Below are positions 30,324-35,658 of a stretch of DNA of 35,658 nt, piece after piece. How positions within the stretch are numbered: position 1 is the first letter of the stretch; each line of letters opens with the position of its first letter. Origin of the DNA: a virus; the IMG/VR virus record IMGVR_UViG_3300010371_000077, positions 1 to 35,658 of that record, one strand, 5' to 3'. The notes under the pieces are model-generated. The model was not told the origin of the DNA. It made no database searches and saw only the letters and a list, made by a program, of their open reading frames with translations. The position numbers and the translations under genes are program-made.

Positions 30324-30364
30324 AAAAAAGGCCACCCGGCTCCAGAGATCGGAGCTGAGTGGCC
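30324..30364 (-). terminator. Intrinsic terminator B upstream of the portal gene
   Basis: On the minus strand GGCCAC (30364-30359) and GCTCC pair with GGAGC and GTGGCC (30335-30330), with a three-base internal loop and a 7-base apical loop. A T6 tract (30329-30324) follows. It lies about 45 bp after promoter B and about 20 bp before the portal start. Stem ends, T tract and following bases resemble terminator A. Confidence 0.85.
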
Positions 30365-30414
30365 GTGGTTGCGGGCCTGGTTGGCGAGCTGACTACATGA
30401 TGCTACGTGGCGCT

Positions 30415-30443
30415 AGTGTACGCGAGTTACCGCGCGGCGTCAA
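30415..30443 (-). promoter_or_regulatory. Promoter B
   Basis: TTGACG (30443-30438), a 17-base spacer and TACACT (30420-30415) make a good sigma-70-type promoter. The TGA stop of the upstream gene lies within the -35. Expected start near 30408, so the primary transcript would be about 85-90 bases and end at terminator B unless read through. GTGTAC and CTACAT words are shared with cassette A. Confidence 0.65.
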
Positions 30444-30646
30444 GGTTTGATGGGAATCCAGCGGCGACCATCGGGCTGCTCGAGGACGATCTCGCTACCC
30501 ATGCGGCGTTGCTTTCCGCATAGGCACGTGTCCCGGCCGATGACGAAGATGTGAGTCGGTTCGTCATCGTCCGCGTACCTGCGCGGGCATGTTGGCCGCG
30601 CGCCCTCACCCGTTGCGTCGGCGCCGGAAGTCGTCCATTGCGTCAT
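30440..30646 (-). CDS. Small Cys-rich protein
   Basis: 68 residues from ATG 30646 (ATGA overlap). After a Gly/Ala/Thr start, TCPRRYADDDEPTHIFVIGR followed by DTCLCGKQRRM supplies three Cys and a His, a plausible small zinc knuckle as in many phage accessory proteins. The C-terminus is VLEQPDGRRWIPIKP. It ends right at promoter B. Function unknown. Confidence 0.65.
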   Translation of the reverse strand: MTQWTTSGADATGEGARPTCPRRYADDDEPTHIFVIGRDTCLCGKQRRMGSEIVLEQPDGRRWIPIKP

Positions 30647-30975
30647 CGCTCCTCCGCTACAATGTCGCGTATCTCGCTGCGGACGCGCTGAACGTCGACA
30701 AGTGGGTCCGTATTCGCGTCATCCCACGGCGCGACCGATGTGCCCGCAATAGTCGCTGAAGTATGAGACTCCCCCGAAAGACGGATAGTCATCACGCGCT
30801 TGCGGATGTCGTGCTCAACCGTCAGGCCGATGCTGCCGAGGCCGCCTTCGTCGTACTTCTGGAGTTCATCTTCGGAAACTTCAATCTCTGTGAAGCCAAG
30901 ATTAAGCAGCGCGCCGGCGCATGCGATGGCGAGGCGTCTGTAGTCTCCCGCGTCGAGCTTCCGTCCTTGAGTCAT
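30643..30975 (-). CDS. Hypothetical protein between terminase and portal
   Basis: 110 residues from ATG 30975 behind a strong GGGAGG site. It reads DAGDYRRLAIACAGALLNLG, FTEIEVSEDELQKYDEGG and LTVEHDIRKRVMTIRLSGES, an alpha/beta mix. It overlaps the next gene by four bases. It begins 21 bases after the terminase stop. No family recognised. Confidence 0.65.
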   Translation of the reverse strand: MTQGRKLDAGDYRRLAIACAGALLNLGFTEIEVSEDELQKYDEGGLGSIGLTVEHDIRKRVMTIRLSGESHTSATIAGTSVAPWDDANTDPLVDVQRVRSEIRDIVAEER

Positions 30976-30996
30976 CGTTTCCTCCCTCTCGCAAAG

Positions 30997-32760
30997 CTAG
31001 TACTCCCCGCCGATCGCCGCGAGCACCATGCTCGGCGTCGTTTTGGGCAGTGGTTTGGTTTCGCGCCCCGGCTGGTAAATCCGGTTGATCACCTGAGTGG
31101 TCTGGTCGACCTGGTCGTCGTGGCTGCCAGCCGGGAACGCCGCGTGCTCCTCGATGTAGTTGTGCACCCATTCAGCCATGTCCAGCCCGAGCGCATCGTT
31201 CCTGACCGTGCGTGTGGACACGTAGCGCGGATCCAGCCACGAACCGGAAACCTCTGCAATCTTCCGCCAGTAGCGTGCGCGCTCCAATGCGAGCCCGACC
31301 CCCGGCAGGAATACGTTTCCCGCCTCGATGATCGGCGACGCCGCATGTGCTCGCGTGATTTTGCCACCATCGGGGTCGATCGGAATCAAGCCCGGGATCT
31401 CGCGCTTTAGCGTGTCGATCACGGCGGTCCCGTTGGCTTTGTCCTCGACCAGCTTCATCGACATGCGCGGCCACGCGATGCAGACGGCTTTCATCCCGGC
31501 GAGTGTGTTGACGAAGCTCAACCGCGCGCGAATCTGGTCGAGCAGGTAGAGGTCGGCTTTCAACCGACCCCACACGCCGAACACGACGAAATCGGTTCCT
31601 TTCGTGTCCTTGAACGTGCAGTCGAGGGACAGCACGATCTGCTGGATGACGGGCGGCATCTTCTCGTAGAACTTCCACCACGTGCGCTGAAATATCCCGC
31701 CGTCCGCGACGCTCGGGTTCTGTTGATGCTGCGCCTCGTAGTCGGCCGAACCGAGATCGGTTTTGATTTCTTCCACGACCGATTCCGGGAACATGCCCGG
31801 AAAGAGCAACTCGCCGCGCTTCTGGCGCGGATCCTTCCATCCGATCGAGGTCCGCGACTGGCGCTCGGGTATGTACTCGGTCGGCAAACACAGGTGATCG
31901 TAGCCGCCGCGGCGGAGCTGCTTGCCGGCCAGGTCGTCGTGGTGCAACCGCTGCATGATGATCACGCGGCAATCGCGCTGCTTGTTGTTGAGTCGCGTGG
32001 ACATCCCCTTGAACCACCAATCGGCTGCCTTCTCGCGCCGCTCCTCGATGTATCGGTGCAGCACGTTAAGCGGATCGTCGACCACCACGATGTTACCACG
32101 GTGGCCTGTCGAGCCGCCGCCAACCGTCCGCGCCAGGCGCTCACCCATCCGCGTGTTACGAAAATATCCCTTCACGTTCTGGTCGCTCGACATCTGCCAG
32201 TCGGGCGCGAACGTCTCGCGATACCAATCCGATTCCAAGAGGTTGCGACATTTGACCGAGTCGCGAATCACGAGCTCGTCATCGTACGATGTGAAGATAA
32301 AGCGCGCGCCGGGCCAGAACGTCCACACCCACGCGGGCCAGAATACGCAGACGAGCAGCGACTTCATGTGTCCGGGCGGCACGTTGACGATCAGATCTTG
32401 TAGCGCAGCGGCCAGTGCCCACGCGAGCGATTTAGGATCCTGATACGGCCCCATCGTCTTGGGCTGCGCGTGCCGCGTCACGGCTTCCAGGTGGAGCGCG
32501 ATGGCGTCGACGTGCCACCCCGAAACGAACGGCGTGTCAGGTTCCAGCACGTGCCAGCCGCCTTCCACGAAAGAAGCGAGCGACACCGTCGGGTACCTGA
32601 GATCTCCGGCTTCGATTATCGGTTCGTCGTCGGTCTCCGCTTCGCTGTCGTCCTCGCCGAACACGTCGTCGAGTGCCGCAGCCCAGGGGTCGCCCGACTG
32701 CGCAACGAGATACTCCTCGAGCGACGGTCGGGAGCTCGACGAGCTAAGGACGGATGCCAC
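30997..32760 (-). CDS. Terminase large subunit
   Basis: 587 residues from GTG 32760, overlapping the small subunit by 17 bases. The ATPase has Walker A NVPPGHMKS (126-134) and Walker B IVVVDDP (224-230). The C-terminal nuclease is RuvC-like with LSLDCTF (Asp380), LVEDKANG (438-444) and SHDDQVD (546-552), a Mg-binding acidic triad. It packages DNA into the head through the portal and cuts the concatemer or chromosome. The first 80 residues are Ser- and acid-rich. Walker A has His-Met where Arg-His-Gly is common. Confidence 0.9.
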   Translation of the reverse strand: MASVLSSSSSRPSLEEYLVAQSGDPWAAALDDVFGEDDSEAETDDEPIIEAGDLRYPTVSLASFVEGGWHVLEPDTPFVSGWHVDAIALHLEAVTRHAQPKTMGPYQDPKSLAWALAAALQDLIVNVPPGHMKSLLVCVFWPAWVWTFWPGARFIFTSYDDELVIRDSVKCRNLLESDWYRETFAPDWQMSSDQNVKGYFRNTRMGERLARTVGGGSTGHRGNIVVVDDPLNVLHRYIEERREKAADWWFKGMSTRLNNKQRDCRVIIMQRLHHDDLAGKQLRRGGYDHLCLPTEYIPERQSRTSIGWKDPRQKRGELLFPGMFPESVVEEIKTDLGSADYEAQHQQNPSVADGGIFQRTWWKFYEKMPPVIQQIVLSLDCTFKDTKGTDFVVFGVWGRLKADLYLLDQIRARLSFVNTLAGMKAVCIAWPRMSMKLVEDKANGTAVIDTLKREIPGLIPIDPDGGKITRAHAASPIIEAGNVFLPGVGLALERARYWRKIAEVSGSWLDPRYVSTRTVRNDALGLDMAEWVHNYIEEHAAFPAGSHDDQVDQTTQVINRIYQPGRETKPLPKTTPSMVLAAIGGEY

Positions 32761-33349
32761 GGATCTTGTTGTTGATTCGCTTAATGATGCGCGCCGCCAC
32801 GGTTTCGTCGGCCACGTTGTCCCGGATCTCGCCTTCGATCACGCGCTCGGTCGCGAACAGGAACCGGCGCAACTGATCGTACGTGATCGCGTTCCGGCTC
32901 TGCATCGTGACGACGCGCTCGGCCATCCGGCTCAATCGCTCGGCGAACTCGACGGCGTTGGTGACGTCCAACTCTGTATCCGTCTCCGCGCGCTCGATGA
33001 AATCCTGCAACAGCCCGCGCACGAGCGCGATCTCGGGCAGGATGTTGAGTGGGTCCGGCTGATCTTCGTGTTGCTTCACCAGGTCGCGGATGCGCGCGGA
33101 CGCGACGTTCTCGTAACGCCTGCGCATTCCGTGCACGACCTTGGTGTCGCCCCCTCCGTCGTGGAACTTGCAGCGACCGGTGCCGTTGTGCTCGGTGCGC
33201 AAACCCGCCTTGTTCCGGCAATATTTCTTGCGGCGAGGATTCCAGGCCCGGCAGTAGTAATTGGGCTCGAGCTTGCCCTTGTGCTCGGTCGGAATCTCGC
33301 GATCGTCGGGAACGTCGTCCGGTGTCGGCACTTCGGCGACCGCAGTCAC
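32744..33349 (-). CDS. Terminase small subunit candidate
   Basis: 201 residues from GTG 33349 (GTGA overlap). The N-terminal third has a Cys/His set: NYYCRAWNPRRKKYCRNKAG, then GTGRCKFHDGGGDTKVVHGM. That is a zinc-binding pattern found in many phage small terminases, followed by a helical region (ILPEIALVRGLLQDFIERAE, EFAERLSRMAERVVTMQSRN). Position directly upstream of the large subunit supports it. Its role would be to bind the pac/cos site and stimulate the ATPase. Confidence 0.75.
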   Translation of the reverse strand: MTAVAEVPTPDDVPDDREIPTEHKGKLEPNYYCRAWNPRRKKYCRNKAGLRTEHNGTGRCKFHDGGGDTKVVHGMRRRYENVASARIRDLVKQHEDQPDPLNILPEIALVRGLLQDFIERAETDTELDVTNAVEFAERLSRMAERVVTMQSRNAITYDQLRRFLFATERVIEGEIRDNVADETVAARIIKRINNKIRGIRP

Positions 33350-33711
33350 TTTGCCCCCGGCATGTGCAGCCCGAAAAACGCGATTACATCGGGCAAATCC
33401 ATGCGCTCGTGCTGTATCAGCTCGACTTCGTCCGCGTTGACATCGAGCACGAGGAGCCAGTTTCTATCCATGCGATACACCCAGAAATGCGCGGCGCATC
33501 GCGTGTGCGGATCGATCGCGTCCCGGTGCGCGCATTGTGGCGTCGCAGCTATCGGCCGGTCATGGATTTTGATCGGCTCGTGGTGGTACGGGCATCGTAT
33601 CAACTCCTGGTGCGCCGGCGCGAATCTCCGCACGCGTAGCATGCCGTCGAGCCAGTACAAGCCGCTCGGCGCTGCTGCCTGCGACTCCGGACGTGCCGCG
33701 ATTGCGCTCAT
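33346..33711 (-). CDS. Hypothetical protein next to terminase, His/Cys-rich
   Basis: 121 residues from ATG 33711; a GTG 33726 would add five. The centre reads RCPYHHEPIKIHDRPIAATP then QCAHRDAIDPHTRCAAHF. Its clustered Cys and His could bind a metal. The second half (FWVYRMDRNWLLVLDVNADE, VELIQHERMDLPDVIAFFGL) is an alpha/beta unit. The start is just downstream of a GTGTACACT element that may serve as a leaderless promoter. Function unknown. Confidence 0.65.
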   Translation of the reverse strand: MSAIAARPESQAAAPSGLYWLDGMLRVRRFAPAHQELIRCPYHHEPIKIHDRPIAATPQCAHRDAIDPHTRCAAHFWVYRMDRNWLLVLDVNADEVELIQHERMDLPDVIAFFGLHMPGAK

Positions 33712-33717
33712 GACGTC

Positions 33718-33726
33718 AGTGTACAC
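33718..33726 (-). promoter_or_regulatory. GTGTACACT element before the terminase gene block
   Basis: GTGTACAC (33719-33726) is a perfect palindrome and contains TACACT on the minus strand (33723-33718), six bases before ATG 33711. It matches the element in cassette A (TTGG-GTGTACACT context). No good -35 is seen at 16-18 bp. It is either a weak promoter or a protein-binding site shared by three leftward modules. Confidence 0.4.
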
Positions 33727-33750
33727 CCAAGCGCGTGCGAAGTGTGAGGG

Positions 33751-34011
33751 TCACTTGGTTTTGGGCACTTCGTCGTAGCATCGCTGGCAGAGATGTACGT
33801 CGTCGTCGGTGTAGCGGACAGCCGGACGAGCGTAGCAGCCCTCGCAGTCGTCGAATGCACGGCGGGAGTGGTTGAAGCCCGCGCGGACTCCGCGAACGAA
33901 ATGCGTCCGACTGATCTTGCGGGCCACCTCTCGCCAGAGTGCGCCGGTAATCAGCCCCGACAGGAGCATCGCCAAGCCGAATGCGAAGAACGCCGCCGTT
34001 TCACCTCCCAT
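33751..34011 (-). CDS. Membrane protein with zinc ribbon
   Basis: 86 residues from ATG 34011, with AGGA upstream. One TM lies at about residues 5-25 (AAFFAFGLAMLLSGLITGAL). A basic linker (REVARKISRTHFVRGVRAGF) is followed by DCEGCYARPAVRYTDDDVHL and CQRCYDE, two CxxC pairs that form a zinc-ribbon-like module. Predicted to be membrane anchored with a cytoplasmic zinc domain. Role unknown. Confidence 0.7.
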   Translation of the reverse strand: MGGETAAFFAFGLAMLLSGLITGALWREVARKISRTHFVRGVRAGFNHSRRAFDDCEGCYARPAVRYTDDDVHLCQRCYDEVPKTK

Positions 34012-34264
34012 CGGAATCCTCTCCGGTATTGCCGAGTAGAAGAGCGATGGCGGAGTCACGCTTGCGAATGCATTTCCGGCAGAGTCGCCGGTCGTGAATG
34101 TCAGTCGGCGTCCCGCACTTCTTGCCGCTTCCGTCCCAACGAACGACCATAGGGCCGTAGCAGCCCTTAACTGCTTCCCGGAGTGCATCGAGGGCAGCCT
34201 TATCGACGAGCTCGCATTGCGCGGGGATCGGGGTTTGAGTGGACGGGACGTAGCCATTCGTCAT
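34001..34264 (-). CDS. Small Cys-rich phage protein
   Basis: 87 residues from ATG 34264. It reads AQCELVDKAALDALREAVKG, CYGPMVVRWDGSGKKCGTPT and IHDRRLCRKCIRKRD. Several Cys pairs (CRKC) suggest a metal-binding module. It overlaps the 34200-34408 reading frame by 65 bases and the next gene by 11. The longer open frame upstream is probably only the start of the 34408 gene before its frame change. Confidence 0.6.
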   Translation of the reverse strand: MTNGYVPSTQTPIPAQCELVDKAALDALREAVKGCYGPMVVRWDGSGKKCGTPTDIHDRRLCRKCIRKRDSAIALLLGNTGEDSDGR

Positions 34265-34408
34265 GGCGCACGCACCACACCACAGATCGAATCCCGTTGC
34301 CGTGTGAAACGAACAGGCACGCAGTGTCGAGGCCGACGTACTTAGCGGGGCATTGGAGATCGACGCAGAATTCCCAGCGAGTGTTGAGGGTACTGTGCTA
34401 TCGGGCAC
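34200..34408 (-). CDS. Small gene apparently interrupted by a -1 frame change
   Basis: A GTG at 34408 has a strong GGAGG nine bases upstream but encodes only MPDSTVP before the frame loses protein character. The -1 frame downstream carries a convincing protein: NTRWEFCVDLQCPAKYVGLD, then TACLFVSHGNGIRSVVWCVR, HDEWLRPVHS, ending at TAA 34202-34200. That frame has no standard start after the TAG at 34400-34398. One missing base near the CCC at about 34395 would explain it. TAG readthrough from the 34661 gene, which is in the same frame, is the other option. Function unknown. Confidence 0.5.
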
Positions 34409-34661
34409 TGGATGGGACCTCCACGCGGACGTAGCTGTATCGCTTGGGCTTGTGCCAGCCGTTACAGACCTGATTCGGGTCGGACGCTGCTGCTGTAATG
34501 GCCATCTGTTGCTCTCGGCGGAGGCGGCGCAACGTGGGCACGAGAACGACCGTCGCAGTCCCGCCACAGAAATACAAGAATCCGCCGTCTCTCGCGTCGA
34601 ACCGTGCGGGCTGCCCGTCCAGCGTGTGCATGTACATCGTGCGCGTCTTTGGCTTAGCCAT
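34398..34661 (-). CDS. Hypothetical protein, early-module neighbour
   Basis: 87 residues from ATG 34661, behind AAGG and overlapping the previous stop by eight bases. It reads MAKPKTRTMYMHTLDGQPAR, then FDARDGGFLYFCGGTATVVL and VPTLRRLRREQQMAITAA, with a C-terminal NGWHKPKRYSYVRVEVPSS. It looks like a small beta unit with a basic helix. The TAG stop is followed in frame by more coding sequence, see the 34200-34408 entry. Confidence 0.6.
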   Translation of the reverse strand: MAKPKTRTMYMHTLDGQPARFDARDGGFLYFCGGTATVVLVPTLRRLRREQQMAITAAASDPNQVCNGWHKPKRYSYVRVEVPSSAR

Positions 34662-35148
34662 TTGCCTTACCCTGGTTGGATTGAGATTGAGCGGCGATGA
34701 TGGTTGTGACGGCCGCACGAACGCCCGTCAAGAATGCACGCTTGAATAAGCCGCTCGGCCCATCGTAGGATTCGGAGCAATTCTCCGCCCATGCAGGCGA
34801 GGGGTCAGGTGCTTCGATCATGCGAAGATTGGCGATAATCGTTTGATCCCGCTCCCGTTCTGCGCTCTCTAGACGGGAGCGAAGGGCGGTGACTTCGGCT
34901 TGTAGCCGTGCTACAAATTCGCCGGAGAACCAAACACCATTAGCGTCTCGCGTCGCGGTCAACTCTGCTATCTCTCTGGCCTGTGAGTCGATACGGTCAA
35001 GCATTGCGCGCTCCTGCGGATGCACGCCCACCTTCATAGCGCCCATATCGACGAGCCAGCGTAGCGATCCGTTGAGCCATCCGTGCGTGTAGGTCACGCC
35101 ACCGACTGATACAGGCCCGCGTTCCGTAGCCTCGGTTATCTCAGCCAT
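34654..35148 (-). CDS. Coiled-coil hypothetical protein
   Basis: 164 residues from ATG 35148. It reads YTHGWLNGSLRWLVDMGAMK, then a coiled coil (ERAMLDRIDSQAREIAELTA, RLQAEVTALRSRLESAERER). The C-terminal part is SPAWAENCSESYDGPSGLFK. Coiled-coil proteins of this size are common in the early or accessory part of phage genomes. Role unknown. Overlaps both neighbours by a few bases. Confidence 0.65.
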   Translation of the reverse strand: MAEITEATERGPVSVGGVTYTHGWLNGSLRWLVDMGAMKVGVHPQERAMLDRIDSQAREIAELTATRDANGVWFSGEFVARLQAEVTALRSRLESAERERDQTIIANLRMIEAPDPSPAWAENCSESYDGPSGLFKRAFLTGVRAAVTTIIAAQSQSNQGKANG

Positions 35149-35658
35149 TTGTACTCTCGGTAGATGGGTTGGACGTGATGATTATCTCGCGATCGCGGCG
35201 CACCCTGCTGCCCTTCCACTCCACGTTGCAACAGTCACGATGCCAGCCGGGGTGTCCAGTCTCTTGCACGCAGCGCCAACCACCGGCAGGCCCCTCGCTT
35301 CGAGTCGCACGACATTGTTCAGGGTTGAGGGCTGCGGTGCCCGTCCCGTATTGCGCAGCGTGCTTTGCCATTCCGTTGTCTATCGCCTCGCGCAACGAAA
35401 GCCCTTCCGCGAGACCGCCGAAGTCCCACTCCAGCGTGTACCAGTAGCCGTCTCGGTCGGTTGACGTTCCGTCGTCAGTGTGACGTGCTCCACACTTAAT
35501 CACCCAGTCCAGCCGTTTGCTATCTGCTTCTGCTTTTGAGAGAGCGGAGAGGATGGTACGGATGGAAGCGCCGATTTCGCGATCATAGCCGACGGAGAGG
35601 CTGTAATCTTCCGCAACCTGGCCCAGCCTCGCTTTCGCTGCTTCTACCTGTTCAGGCG
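35141..35658 (-). CDS. Hypothetical phage protein (N-terminus outside window)
   Basis: The frame is open to the right edge, so the gene starts outside the window; a GTG at 35503 is internal. At the edge the protein reads PEQVEAAKARLGQVAEDYSL and LSALSKAEADSKRLDWVIKC, helical and coiled-coil-like. YWYTLEWDFGGLAEGLSLRE and AIDNGMAKHAAQ follow, then a Cys-rich end (RCVQETGHPGWHRDCCNVEW). A layout of coil, then LDW, then REAID-x-x-MAK is familiar from phage accessory proteins. Function unknown. Confidence 0.65.
   Translation of the reverse strand, partial: PEQVEAAKARLGQVAEDYSLSVGYDREIGASIRTILSALSKAEADSKRLDWVIKCGARHTDDGTSTDRDGYWYTLEWDFGGLAEGLSLREAIDNGMAKHAAQYGTGTAALNPEQCRATRSEGPAGGWRCVQETGHPGWHRDCCNVEWKGSRVRRDREIIITSNPSTESTNG

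Noticed and set aside
30021-30335. Short leftward frame starting MAFFRSLTSEIG in terminator B
   Set aside because: The start lies in the terminator hairpin and the frame becomes an Arg-rich shadow of the portal gene after about 20 residues.
32459-33778. Rightward open frame of 439 codons opposite the terminase genes
   Set aside because: Antisense to the large and small terminase genes; composition is a shadow.
1-35658. tRNA genes, integrase, transposase or replication genes
   Set aside because: I looked for cloverleaf-like sequence and for the usual motifs (Tyr recombinase R-H-R-Y, DDE, polymerase A/C) and saw none; they may lie outside the window.

Overview
This is a high-GC window from a tailed bacteriophage or prophage, cut inside a coding region at both ends. 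The structural genes have Mu-like head signatures (a DUF935-type portal fused to a MuF domain, a gpI-type protease/scaffold, a gpG-like morphogenesis protein) and a long, non-contractile siphovirus-type tail (1071-residue tape measure, tail tube, frameshifted assembly chaperone, BR0599/DUF2163 hub protein, J-like tip protein). A two-gene terminase is present. No transposase, integrase, polymerase or tRNA gene is visible. The host cannot be identified from the sequence. VDTT/DTT-rich linkers and high GC weakly suggest a Gemmatimonadota-like host.

Layout. 1-2449 is a leftward operon of six small genes ending in a helix-turn-helix protein. At about 2500 it diverges from a rightward HTH repressor-like gene; the two share overlapping promoters and a dyad operator candidate, which looks like a lysogeny or early switch. 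3402-6584 runs rightward: a SmpA/BamE-like lipoprotein, two tiny HTH-like proteins, then a strong promoter with a 7-bp inverted repeat driving three small unknown genes and an AcrVA2-like gene. The latter resembles the anti-CRISPR inhibitor of Cas12a but is split by a -1 frame change at a C6 run. 6665-35658 is entirely leftward. Read in transcription order from the right edge, it holds small unknown genes, the small and large terminase subunits, portal-MuF, protease, decoration, capsid, head-tail connectors, tail, tip and tail-spike-like proteins, then a lysis module with an endolysin and several membrane proteins, then anchored and unknown proteins.

The most unusual regulatory feature is a pair of related short cassettes. 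One lies in front of the portal gene (30315-30445) and one in front of the lysis module (11300-11440). Each has a leftward promoter-like element followed about 45-65 bp later by an intrinsic terminator, before the next gene starts. The arrangement resembles lambda pR'-tR' and suggests antitermination or attenuation control of the structural and lysis modules. The AcrVA2-like locus with its candidate operator and HTH genes, and these cassettes, are the two points most worth following up.
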